Of a DNA stretch of 64,000 bases, positions 25,875 to 34,046 are shown in pieces. This DNA comes from Hahella sp. CCB-MM4. Lineage in GTDB: Bacteria > Pseudomonadota > Gammaproteobacteria > Pseudomonadales > Oleiphilaceae. The position numbers and the translations under genes were made by a program. The notes below the pieces were generated by a model. It saw nothing but the letters and a program-made list of their open reading frames with translations, was not told the DNA's origin and searched no databases. Within the stretch, counting starts at the first letter, position 1, and the number at the start of each line of letters is the position of its first letter. The stretch is taken from positions 1 to 64,000 of the forward strand of contig NZ_MRYI01000024.1 in NCBI RefSeq assembly GCF_002260525.1, given 5' to 3'.

Positions 25875-28045
25875 CAGCACACTTCCGGAATAACGGGCAC
25901 GGCAACCCCATTGTCACTGGAGCCATCGCCACCTTTTAGTCCGCCGGGTAGGGCAGGCGTATCGCCAACCTGACCAATGACCACTCCGACTCCTTGTAAG
26001 TCCGGCAACTGGTAGGGCTCTAAAAGGAGTCCTTCACTGGCGCTGACCCTTTTCCATTCCCCATCTTTTTCTGCAAACAAGGCGACAGGATTAACCGAAA
26101 GCACACCCGCAACTCGGGCAGCCTGGGTCAGTAGTTCATTGGCCCTGACCGTTTTTCCCATAGCCCAGCCACGCCCCTGGGCACCCCCGGGGGCCAGCAA
26201 CCAGAGATAATCGACCATGGCCTGCTTGACCGCCTGAATAGTGGTTTGCTCGGTCTTGGCGTCGAGCACCTGGATGACCAGGCTGACCGCTACGGGGATA
26301 AACATCGGACTCAAAACATAGAGCTCTGTTCCCACCAGGGTGCGGGCAGAGACATATTCAAATACGTCCTTTAACAGTCCTTTGGTGGGTTTGGGGGTAT
26401 TGCCCAGCACCCGCTCTGCGGGGGGAAGTACGAACAGGCTGACGGCTCCGGGAACCTGGTAGTTTGCTGCATCCAGTGTGGCGCCGGGTATAAAGCCGGG
26501 GATGACTTCTGCTCTGGCTACCGGGTTAATCGGGTTGTGGCGAGTGATCAACTGAAAGTCTTCAGCCGTGACTGCCCGGTTACGATGGGTCAGGAATGTA
26601 GGGATACGGCGTTCGGCTTCTTCTACGGTTTCAGCATTAACACCGCCCTTTAGCGGCCACTCGTGGCGCAGTTTATGTCGGGACTGTCCGTTGACGATTT
26701 CCTTAATGGTCCCGGCGGGAAGATTCCCCGTAGTGCCACCGCCGTAGCGGTAGGAAGCAATACGGATACCCGCGCCGACCGGGGGTCGCATTCCGGATCG
26801 CTGACCATCGCCGAAATACACCAGGCCGGTTTCCCGATTCAATCTGAAAACCCGCGCTTCGCCACCCTGATTGGCCAGTTGGTCCACTGCCTGCCAGCGG
26901 ACCCAGGTGCCGCGATCTTCCACATCAAGGGCCAGGGTGTTGGTGTCCACGTGGGCATCCGGAAGGGCGACGACCTGATCCGGGTGCCCGCTTCCCAGGC
27001 CAACCATACGATCAGTGCGCATTCCCTGGGCAACAACGTCGATACCATTGAGCCCGATATAGCCCAGCTGCAGGTCCGGTTCATCCGGGGAACGCATTCT
27101 TATCCAGAAGGCCACCCGCTGAGCTTCGATTGCGTCGTCCAGTGCCGGTGGATAGGCTTTGGTGCCGTCAAACATCGGGTCGGCATTGGCAAAATCTCTA
27201 AACAGCGCACTATTCTTGGGCAGTTGCAATCTGACGACACCGACCTGGCGTCCGCCAAGAGAGGTATCTGAGAGCTGTTCCAATGGGAGATGACGAACAC
27301 TGCCGTCATTGGCGAGACTGATCAGTTCCCAAACCAGAGCTCTGGCGCTGGTTTCTGTCACCGCATCACCTTCCACATTGTCAGCCGGGGCGAGGGCGAC
27401 ATTCAGGCGGATTCCAGCCAGGTTGTCGCGCAGTAACCCAAGCTGGCCCTCCAATTGTTTGGGGGCAATGGCGGCCAGATAGACAGATTTATCCAGACTG
27501 GGGGTAAGGTTGATAATGTCCTGACCGACGATCAGACGTTTGGGTTGATAGGGCTTGGGCGTTTCGCCTTTACGCAGGCCGTACTGCTCGTGAAGGTCAT
27601 TCAGGGTCATGCCCAGTGCTTCAAGATCGTCTGTCGACAATGCTTGTTTGATCAACACCTGCAGTGTCAGAGGGGTAGGCTGGATTTCACCTAAAACAGT
27701 TACCGGCTGCTGGCCTGCGCGCAGTTGGGTGCCGTCCTTGACCAATGACGGTAACTGGATGCTGGTGGGACCGGCGTCGATACAGACAACACCTTTGGCT
27801 GGGATGGCTGGTCTCAAGGGTATTTGCAGCAGGTTTAGGAAGATCCGGCGTTGACGCTCAGGTATCAGATTAGCCCGGTATAAAATGGTTTCGGTCAGCC
27901 AGGAAAACAAATCGATAACCGTGTGAACCGGATCCCCAGGAGACACTTGGGTCAGTTCGGGCAAATGCGCTGCAAGCCGTGCCTTAGACTCGGCGACCAG
28001 GTCGTCGAAGCGTCGATCATCCAGATTCGGGACGGGTAACGGCAT
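25874..28045 (-). CDS. CIS baseplate wedge protein, gpJ-like (Afp11/Pvc11)
   Basis: A 723-residue baseplate J-family protein, part of the wedge that joins the spike hub to the sheath. The N terminus 'DLFSWLTETILYRANLIPER' and 'IFLNLLQIPLRPAIPAKG' is typical. So are 'LVYFGDGQRSGMRPPVGAGI' followed by 'YRYGGGTTGNLPAGTI' (about 430-470), the conserved GDG...YR.GGG core of this family, and 'NRAVTAEDFQ' soon after. The ribosome binding site AAGGAGAATAG precedes the ATG, and the gene starts 17 bases after gp25. The order gp25, gpJ, gpI is that of other eCIS and P2-type tails. Confidence 0.92.
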   Translation of the reverse strand: MPLPVPNLDDRRFDDLVAESKARLAAHLPELTQVSPGDPVHTVIDLFSWLTETILYRANLIPERQRRIFLNLLQIPLRPAIPAKGVVCIDAGPTSIQLPSLVKDGTQLRAGQQPVTVLGEIQPTPLTLQVLIKQALSTDDLEALGMTLNDLHEQYGLRKGETPKPYQPKRLIVGQDIINLTPSLDKSVYLAAIAPKQLEGQLGLLRDNLAGIRLNVALAPADNVEGDAVTETSARALVWELISLANDGSVRHLPLEQLSDTSLGGRQVGVVRLQLPKNSALFRDFANADPMFDGTKAYPPALDDAIEAQRVAFWIRMRSPDEPDLQLGYIGLNGIDVVAQGMRTDRMVGLGSGHPDQVVALPDAHVDTNTLALDVEDRGTWVRWQAVDQLANQGGEARVFRLNRETGLVYFGDGQRSGMRPPVGAGIRIASYRYGGGTTGNLPAGTIKEIVNGQSRHKLRHEWPLKGGVNAETVEEAERRIPTFLTHRNRAVTAEDFQLITRHNPINPVARAEVIPGFIPGATLDAANYQVPGAVSLFVLPPAERVLGNTPKPTKGLLKDVFEYVSARTLVGTELYVLSPMFIPVAVSLVIQVLDAKTEQTTIQAVKQAMVDYLWLLAPGGAQGRGWAMGKTVRANELLTQAARVAGVLSVNPVALFAEKDGEWKRVSASEGLLLEPYQLPDLQGVGVVIGQVGDTPALPGGLKGGDGSSDNGVAVPVIPEVC

Positions 28046-28062
28046 CTTCTATTCTCCTTGTG

Positions 28063-28458
28063 TCACCGTACGGCGCCCAGGTTGAGGGTTAGACCCAACT
28101 CAGCGGGCTGGTTCAGGTGTTTCATGCGGTAGCGAATCGTGATGTGAACATCTGCCAAGTGAGTGGGACTGGGCATGACCTCGACACTGTCCACGAAAAT
28201 CCGGCTTTCCCAGAGCTGTATCGATTTCCGTACGACTCCGGCAATAAGGTTGCGCGTCGTTTCGTTATTTGGCTGATGCACAAAATTTAATAAACCGGCA
28301 CCAAAATCCGGTCGCTGCAGGCGCTCTCCCGGTCGGGTCAACAGAATATTCAGCAGGCTTTCGCGGACACTGGTATCAGCACGGGACCACCTTATCCTGC
28401 CGTCTTCGTCGACGCCGTTGAGAGGCCAGCTTTGAATGTTGGGCATGGGTATCGGCAT
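28063..28458 (-). CDS. CIS baseplate wedge protein, gp25-like (Afp9/Pvc9)
   Basis: A 131-residue protein of the T4 gp25/GPW family. Key features are 'VRESLLNILLTRPGERLQRP' (about 30-50), containing the conserved 'I..IL.T..GER...P.FG' signature, and 'FGAGLLNFV' after it. The small wedge protein anchors the sheath's first ring to the baseplate and helps trigger contraction. It sits between the membrane-segment protein and gpJ, with only a few bases between genes. Confidence 0.93.
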   Translation of the reverse strand: MPIPMPNIQSWPLNGVDEDGRIRWSRADTSVRESLLNILLTRPGERLQRPDFGAGLLNFVHQPNNETTRNLIAGVVRKSIQLWESRIFVDSVEVMPSPTHLADVHITIRYRMKHLNQPAELGLTLNLGAVR

Positions 28459-28465
28459 AACGGCC

Positions 28466-30115
28466 TCACTTACCTATCTTGGGAAATGGAAGGCAGATAC
28501 GAACCCACGGCAGCCAGAAGAACACAATGTTCAACAGAACGATCATGATCATGAGCAGTATCATCGCCACCAGGGTGATGACCGGCAGGCTAAAGCTGCA
28601 GATCCACTGAATGCCAAGTCCGGAATTACTGTTGTTCTTGACCAGATCGGGGCCTACACCTTCCTTGGTGTTGAGGCCGTTGATCATGTCAAAGGTATCG
28701 CCCGGAGTCAGGATGCTGGCGCCCTTAGCCAGACCACGCTTGAGATCGCGCAGGCTGGGCATCTGGATGAGGGAGGGGCGGCTGGCTTCCGGATCAAATG
28801 GTGCTGCTACCCTGAACTGAAAGGATCTGGCTTCAGGGTCGGCCCACTGAATCTGTTCCTTTCCCGCATCATTCAGCGAACGAACAAAAGGGATAACTTC
28901 AAAGACATCTTCTTTTTCCTGCCCGAATTTGGGCAGGGGGATTTCTTTGGTTTTCGCCAGGGTCTGTGTGGTGAAGCGTTGGTTAAGCGCATGGCGGATT
29001 TCCTGGGCGTCGCTGGCAACCATTTTTAAACTCAGGTTGAGAGTGCCGGAACCACTGGAGTTGGGTAAAGCATCGAGGCTGGCTGATGGATTGACCGCCA
29101 GTTTTTCCTCCTGTCGGATCACCCAGGCCACCAACGGATTGTCGCCCCCTTTCTGGTAACAGGATTTGAGATAATGCAGCAGACTGTATTTGCGATAGGC
29201 TTTGTATTGTTGAGCCTGGACAGGCCCATAGCCGGCGCGCCTGAGTATTGCAGGTATCTTGCTTTCATCAATGAAATCCAGATGATCGGCTATGGCTTCC
29301 AATACCGCATTTTCGGCGACATCGGTTTTGCCAAGATGGTAGCGCGTGACCCACAGACGCAATAGCTCGAACATGGCCTTACTGGGAACACCGGTCTGCA
29401 CCGGAGTATTGTGGATTGTCCGCCAACTCTGGTTTTTACCCTCGCGGTATCCAAAAGGCCAGGGGAGTGAGCGGGCCATGTAGTCTTTGGCTTCATTCAT
29501 TGATTGAGTGTCAATCGCTGATTCAGCCTGCCGTTCGTAATAGAATCCACCCAGAGGAAGGTAACCGAACAGCAATGTATGGCGTTTACCGTCAGAGTCC
29601 CGTGAATTCAATACATGCAGTGGGTGAATCTCCTCTCCGCTGTAGGCGGGCTTGTCGTTGCGGGCATGAAGCACTCCATTGCGGCACAGACGCCGGTCCA
29701 GATCCGGGTCACGTAGCTCCGCCGCAGCGCTTTGCCAGCCCAGGGCTTCTCCTTCTTCCAGCATCCATGCCTGTTCGATACCGTTCTGGCGGCGCCGTAT
29801 AACAAAACCCGCACTGGTAATCCTCGCCGGGTCCAGTGCGGGTAGGCCAAAGCGCTCACATACCACCTCGCAGCACACCAGATGAAAGGCCCGGTGGGAG
29901 GGAAGCCTGAGTACCGGCTTGGTATCATGGCGGCTGTGTTTTTCCTCTTCGATCCAATCGCCAAATGTCGCCTGGGAAAAACGTCGCTGCTGGATGTCTT
30001 GTCTGAAACGGTTGACGAAGTCCGGATCAAGATAACGCAACAGGGCACTATGGCGATCTTTCGCAAAGAAAGGCGCCTTAAGCCGAACGTTATGCAGTGT
30101 CTGCATCATATTCAT
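28466..30115 (-). CDS. Unknown CIS protein with C-terminal membrane segment; candidate anchor
   Basis: A 549-residue protein I do not recognise. The first about 500 residues look globular and soluble, with basic N-terminal helices and conserved-looking 'LRLPSHRAFHLVCCEVVCER'. The end is strikingly hydrophobic: residues about 504-540 read through 'SLPVITLVAMILLMIMIVLL' and on to Phe/Trp-rich residues, long enough for one or two membrane passes, with a short basic tail. Known Afp/PVC baseplate proteins carry no such segment. Its gene lies between the spike and gp25, where baseplate parts are encoded, so it may tether the baseplate to the inner membrane. Ribosome binding site GGAG before the ATG at 30115. 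The 137 bases upstream form the longest gap within the operon after that following the DUF5908 gene is excluded. Confidence 0.8.
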   Translation of the reverse strand: MNMMQTLHNVRLKAPFFAKDRHSALLRYLDPDFVNRFRQDIQQRRFSQATFGDWIEEEKHSRHDTKPVLRLPSHRAFHLVCCEVVCERFGLPALDPARITSAGFVIRRRQNGIEQAWMLEEGEALGWQSAAAELRDPDLDRRLCRNGVLHARNDKPAYSGEEIHPLHVLNSRDSDGKRHTLLFGYLPLGGFYYERQAESAIDTQSMNEAKDYMARSLPWPFGYREGKNQSWRTIHNTPVQTGVPSKAMFELLRLWVTRYHLGKTDVAENAVLEAIADHLDFIDESKIPAILRRAGYGPVQAQQYKAYRKYSLLHYLKSCYQKGGDNPLVAWVIRQEEKLAVNPSASLDALPNSSGSGTLNLSLKMVASDAQEIRHALNQRFTTQTLAKTKEIPLPKFGQEKEDVFEVIPFVRSLNDAGKEQIQWADPEARSFQFRVAAPFDPEASRPSLIQMPSLRDLKRGLAKGASILTPGDTFDMINGLNTKEGVGPDLVKNNSNSGLGIQWICSFSLPVITLVAMILLMIMIVLLNIVFFWLPWVRICLPFPKIGK

Positions 30116-30252
30116 TGGAGAAGCTCCATGGAGGTACCGTTATAGTTCTCTATTCTTCGTCTCATGACTGTTGTCGTGCCGTTTATTGTCTATTTTCTTG
30201 TGTCTTTGCCTTTTGTGTTTCCTAACCTTTGTGCGGCCTGCGTTTTCAGCTC

Positions 30253-30894
30253 TTACCAGATATTGCCTGCTCCCGGCGTATAGGTTGTACCCACGACCGA
30301 GGTCGCAATCACCGTATCGGCCTGTACTACGCCACTGAAGCGCGACATGCCGGCATCCACCTGTACCATGCTGGCGGATACGCTGACCTGAGAGGCGTTG
30401 ATGTTGACCGGTCCACTGGAATTGATATCGATCGAAGAGGAGGTCAGGGTAACTATCTGGGAGCCTCTCTCTATCTGTACCTCACCGCCGTTTTCTTCGG
30501 TCACCGTGACCCGGTAACCCGAGCGGGTACGCATTTCGACTTTGGGGCCCTCATTGTCATCAAATTCCACCACTGTGCCGGCAGGGGTGCGGATCACATA
30601 TTGATCTTCCTGTGCATTGATATCTTCGGGAACGCTACCGTTGCCACACCAGATACTGCCTAGTACCAATGGGGTGTCGGGATTCAGAAAGCCGACCACC
30701 ACAATTTCGTCGTTACGGGGTATAAAACTGGCTCCATAGTTATTGCCGGCCGAAGGCGCCACCACACTGGCCCACAGTTCAACCTGGGCGGTTTGCAGCT
30801 GTACTTTGATGCGACCCCGCTGATCCGGATCGGCATTGTCGGTGACACGCGCCAGCTGCAGGCTGTTGAGTTGTCCCAGGGTATGGACATTCAT
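30253..30894 (-). CDS. CIS spike protein, gpV/gp5-like
   Basis: A 213-residue baseplate assembly V-type spike. The N-terminal OB-fold part contains 'DPDQRGRIKVQLQTAQVELW' and 'GASFIPRNDEIVVVGFLNPD' followed by 'PLVLGSIW', the standard gpV/VgrG core. The C-terminal part (about 115-200) is a run of short beta strands ('GGEVQIERGSQIVTLTSSSI', 'DINSSGPVNINASQV') expected to form the trimeric beta-helix needle. The ATG overlaps the hub gene's stop as ATGA. In Afp/PVC, hub and spike are one protein (Afp8/Pvc8); here they are two. No separate PAAR gene was found in the locus. Confidence 0.9.
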   Translation of the reverse strand: MNVHTLGQLNSLQLARVTDNADPDQRGRIKVQLQTAQVELWASVVAPSAGNNYGASFIPRNDEIVVVGFLNPDTPLVLGSIWCGNGSVPEDINAQEDQYVIRTPAGTVVEFDDNEGPKVEMRTRSGYRVTVTEENGGEVQIERGSQIVTLTSSSIDINSSGPVNINASQVSVSASMVQVDAGMSRFSGVVQADTVIATSVVGTTYTPGAGNIW

Positions 30895-31943
30895 TGGTCT
30901 GGACTCCAGTCGGCTCGGTTTACTTTCAAATGGGTTTCAAACCCCCCCTGATTGTCAAAGCGGTGGACACAGTGAACGACCTGGTAGCGGCCTGCCAGAC
31001 GAGGTGAAATACCCGTCAGCTCCACCTCGCGTCCACTGTGCAGGGCTGCTTCTCCCTGACAGACTACCGAACCCTGTACAAAGCGCTTGGCCTGACGATG
31101 GAAATGGGCACGGGCGTAGGCTTCGGCTTCCGCATTACTGCGGGCGAACGGATGTGGGACAACCTCCGTTCCGTCCCAGCTTAATTGGCTGAGCGCCCTG
31201 GCGGCGGCCGTACCTTCAGGGGCAGGATCAAGGGAATTGGCTTCAAAGGTTGTTGCTTCGTCATCGGCAACGTTGTAACCGGAGACAGTTGTGGCCGTTG
31301 GCTGGTGGTTGAGATCTACTAGCAGGCGGATCTTCAGCGCGTTATCGTCTGCATCCAGCGATATGGGATCGGGGTCTTCCTCTTCCGGCTTGGCGCGTAA
31401 CTGGTCGCCATTGAGTCTAAGGGCGATATCGAAACGGGACAGCAGGCGCATTAAGAAGGCAAGATGGCTTTCATTGAGTTGATGCCAGTGGCTGCTGATG
31501 TCGGATACGTTTACGTCGGCAGTCAGACCGGCTTCACTGGCCAAGGTATTGACCACATCATTGGGACTCATATCCTCGAATGCCCGGCTGTCACGCATCC
31601 GAGCCAACTTATGCAGGCGATCCTGGAGCAGCAGCGCCAGTGTGGGGGCACCTTCTCCATATTGCTCTTCAATGGCGGTAATATCGCCAATGAAGATCCT
31701 GGTTTCCTCATCCTCTCCCATGAGAATTTCTATCTCATCACCCAGTTGCAAGTCGGCTAATGTGAAATCGGGATCGTCTTCACCTTGTGGCCGTCCCCAA
31801 TTGCTCAATGTCAGCTCTGCATGCCCGCAGCCACTTAATGGTAGGTTGATGACCATACCAGTAAGGGCTTCGTGAAGATCTTCCCGAAGCTCGCCTCCCA
31901 CTTTGAAGTTGGGACGTGAACTGACAAAGGCTTCTTCTGTCAT
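30891..31943 (-). CDS. CIS hub protein, gpD-like (late control D)
   Basis: A 350-residue gpD/gp27-type hub, which forms the ring between spike and tube. Recognised from 'FTLADLQLGDEIEILMGEDE' and 'RIFIGDITAIEEQYGEGAP' (N-terminal beta domain), 'DVVNTLASEAGLTADVNVSD' (the LysM-like helical subdomain of gpD proteins), and the C-terminal 'AEAYARAHFHRQAKRFVQGS', 'LSGRYQVVHCVHRFDNQGGF'-like barrel (here 'LAGRYQVVHCVHRFDNQGGF'). Length and order (hub then spike, overlapping by four bases) match split VgrG-type hubs of phage P2 tails and several eCIS. Confidence 0.9.
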   Translation of the reverse strand: MTEEAFVSSRPNFKVGGELREDLHEALTGMVINLPLSGCGHAELTLSNWGRPQGEDDPDFTLADLQLGDEIEILMGEDEETRIFIGDITAIEEQYGEGAPTLALLLQDRLHKLARMRDSRAFEDMSPNDVVNTLASEAGLTADVNVSDISSHWHQLNESHLAFLMRLLSRFDIALRLNGDQLRAKPEEEDPDPISLDADDNALKIRLLVDLNHQPTATTVSGYNVADDEATTFEANSLDPAPEGTAAARALSQLSWDGTEVVPHPFARSNAEAEAYARAHFHRQAKRFVQGSVVCQGEAALHSGREVELTGISPRLAGRYQVVHCVHRFDNQGGFETHLKVNRADWSPDQ

Positions 31944-32008
31944 ACCCGGCTATTCCACCTGCTTTCCATCAACGCCATCTGTACACCCTCAATGTCACCT
32001 ATACATCC

Positions 32009-32176
32009 TTAATCTATTTGTAAACGTTCTTGTCTTTGACGAATGCGATCGAGGGTTTCCCCCAATTCAATTTCGGCCACAGAGAGTGGCTGCTGATGTG
32101 CACTTGGTTGTTCTTCCATTGCTTCAACCACGGGTTCCTGAATATCTGTGACAACTTCATTAATAAATACCGGCAT
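32009..32176 (-). CDS. Small DUF5908-like CIS protein (Afp6/Pvc6-type)
   Basis: A 55-residue reading frame with GGAGGGGACTTGAG ahead of its ATG at 32176. It begins MPVFINEVVTDIQEPV and ends in a charged helix 'LDRIRQRQERLQID'. The 'MPV.I.E..' opening, tiny size and place between the CIS-tube adaptor and the gpD hub match the DUF5908/Afp6 family that occupies this slot in eCIS operons. The function is not established; a small assembly factor is likely. It is easy to miss because of its length. Confidence 0.75.
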   Translation of the reverse strand: MPVFINEVVTDIQEPVVEAMEEQPSAHQQPLSVAEIELGETLDRIRQRQERLQID

Positions 32177-32193
32177 ATCTCAAGTCCCCTCCT

Positions 32194-33477
32194 TCAATCG
32201 AAGCCGACACCAGGGGCGGCCGGCGGTAGGGATTCCTGGTGGCTGTATTGCCAGCGTTTCTGATAACTGGCATTAACCGGCTGGTCACTGCTGGATACCC
32301 TGAGTGGCGTCGAACCGTTAATGACACCGGTGGCGTTCAGTTGCTGGTTCAATTCACCGGTGGCGTTAAATGCTCCTTCAATGCCGGTACCCAGACTGGA
32401 AGAAGCGCCGAAATTGAATGCGGGAGTGACCCTTACCTGGGCTACGGAACTGGCCGAAGCGGATACACCGGACTGGACAGATGCTCCCGCACTGGCGGAC
32501 ACACCAGCACTGGCACCTGCTGAAAATCCGGAACTGACACCGGCGCCTGCCGAAAAAGAGGCACCAACGCCTGCGGATGCGCTGGCTTTTATGTTGACCG
32601 AGGCTGATAGAGAAGCACTTGGCAGGGCTAACATTGAGCCACTGGGCAGGCGTGGATTTTCACAACCATTGAACATGGCATTGTCCCGCCAGCTACTCCC
32701 TTTGCCGTCGCTATTGCCCGGCACTGGGCTGGCGGATTGGCCTGCGGCCTCATTAGCTGGATTGGTTGCACCCTCACCGGGAGGCTGATCTCCGGCACCA
32801 TTGCTGTCAGCATTGTTATCTGCGGCGCTGTCGGCATTTCCGGTGGGGCTTAATGTGGGTGGATCGTCAGTTTGGGCCGCGGCGACCCCTTCGGTACGTT
32901 GCCGGAACTGAAACCGGTCTTCCTTCAGTTTAAGGGACAGAGTGGCCCGCAGAGGTCGCCCTTCTTTGGAAAAAAAGTCGAGGGTTTCCTCGTAGCTTTC
33001 GACGAGTCCAATGAACTCAAAACTCCCCCATTGAAACAGACAGCGACGCGGTGCTTTTTTCCGGTTATTGGAGCCGGCTCGGGGTTTCAGAAAGGTTTCA
33101 GCAATTTTTTTGGTGAGGTTGCGGACATCCGACCCCTGTTGAATTTGGTTTGCACTGGAACCCTGGGATGATGAGCCGCCGCTGGAGGGCGAACTTCCGG
33201 AGTTTGAAGAGGCGCTGTCCGAGGAGCCGGTTCCCTGATCGCTGGAGTTGTCCACAAAAGTGGTGTCGAAAATGAGTTCAACAGTCAAACTGGAAGAACT
33301 CTTGTCGACAAACTGCGCGGCACGGCTGTTACCGTTTCGCTGGTTTTCCTTCAATGTATTGGAAAGGCTGACCTTCAGTGTGGTCGGATTGAACTGAACG
33401 TCGATGGCTTCGTCATTCTGCGGGGTGTCATTATTTCCGGTTACCGGGATCAGTTTGCCCCGTTCAGGAGTGGTCAT
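32194..33477 (-). CDS. CIS-tube adaptor protein (Afp7/Pvc7 N-terminal type) without LysM
   Basis: A 427-residue protein. The N terminus 'DVQFNPTTLKVSLSNTLKE' followed by 'LTVELIFDTTFVD' (residues about 25-80), and later 'RCLFQWGSFEFIGLVESYEE', is the CIS tube/adaptor domain of Afp7/Pvc7, which links the tube to the hub. Family members usually end in a LysM peptidoglycan-binding domain. Here there is instead a Ser/Gly/Asn-rich linker and a long Ala/Ser/Gly/Val repeat of the type 'SAGASAGVSASAGASVQSG' (about 285-350). The start overlaps the previous stop as ATGA. The missing LysM suggests a different way of positioning the particle in the envelope. Confidence 0.85.
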   Translation of the reverse strand: MTTPERGKLIPVTGNNDTPQNDEAIDVQFNPTTLKVSLSNTLKENQRNGNSRAAQFVDKSSSSLTVELIFDTTFVDNSSDQGTGSSDSASSNSGSSPSSGGSSSQGSSANQIQQGSDVRNLTKKIAETFLKPRAGSNNRKKAPRRCLFQWGSFEFIGLVESYEETLDFFSKEGRPLRATLSLKLKEDRFQFRQRTEGVAAAQTDDPPTLSPTGNADSAADNNADSNGAGDQPPGEGATNPANEAAGQSASPVPGNSDGKGSSWRDNAMFNGCENPRLPSGSMLALPSASLSASVNIKASASAGVGASFSAGAGVSSGFSAGASAGVSASAGASVQSGVSASASSVAQVRVTPAFNFGASSSLGTGIEGAFNATGELNQQLNATGVINGSTPLRVSSSDQPVNASYQKRWQYSHQESLPPAAPGVGFD

Positions 33478-34046
33478 GTGGGTTGTCCTCCTGAGCTGTT
33501 ATCGTTGGATTGGGCTGGAGCGGTTCTTTGCAATTCCAGCCCCTCATGAACCAGATGAACTTCTTCGATCGCCACCTGGTTGGCTGTTGAGTTGAGGTCC
33601 GGTCCTTTAAATTTGGTAGGCAATACACCGTGTAGCCGCCAGGTCATGACTACCTGTTCTTCGGTTTGAACCTGTCCCGACTCAGCATTGTTTCCCTGGT
33701 TCAGGGTGGGATTGCCGAGCACCTCGATTTCGCCATGCAGGCGGTAACCGTAATTGGCACCGCGAGTGGTGGCATCAAACCAGGACCAGAGATCATTGAC
33801 ACTGGTCACGCCCCGTTTCAGCACCATGGGCGCAAACTTGGTGACACCGATACGCTGCAGCTCACCCCAGTTTCGTCCGCCTTCAGCGAGGGTCTTGGGT
33901 TCCATGGTGAGTTCAAAACCAGTTACTTCACTGAAAGAGCCGCTGCACAGGAGGTGATTGTTGTCACTCTGATAAAGGTGAACCCGAAATCGGAAGGGGA
34001 CGAATTCAGCCAAGGTACAGCCCTCCATTCCAATATCCGTCGACAT
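33474..34046 (-). CDS. CIS tube protein 2 (Afp5/Pvc5-like)
   Basis: A 190-residue gp19-family tube protein. It contains 'FRVHLYQSDNNHLLCSGSFS', 'EVTGFELTMEPKTLAEGG' and 'FAPMVLKRGVTSVNDLWSWF', matching the 'F.EV.GL...v......G' and 'LKRG......W' motifs of CIS tube proteins. The second tube paralog usually forms the first ring on the hub. The reading frame overlaps the end of the sheath-like gene by 41 bases; a second ATG six codons in (34028) also overlaps, so the true start is uncertain. The C-terminal about 25 residues are polar and likely disordered. Confidence 0.88.
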   Translation of the reverse strand: MSTDIGMEGCTLAEFVPFRFRVHLYQSDNNHLLCSGSFSEVTGFELTMEPKTLAEGGRNWGELQRIGVTKFAPMVLKRGVTSVNDLWSWFDATTRGANYGYRLHGEIEVLGNPTLNQGNNAESGQVQTEEQVVMTWRLHGVLPTKFKGPDLNSTANQVAIEEVHLVHEGLELQRTAPAQSNDNSSGGQPT

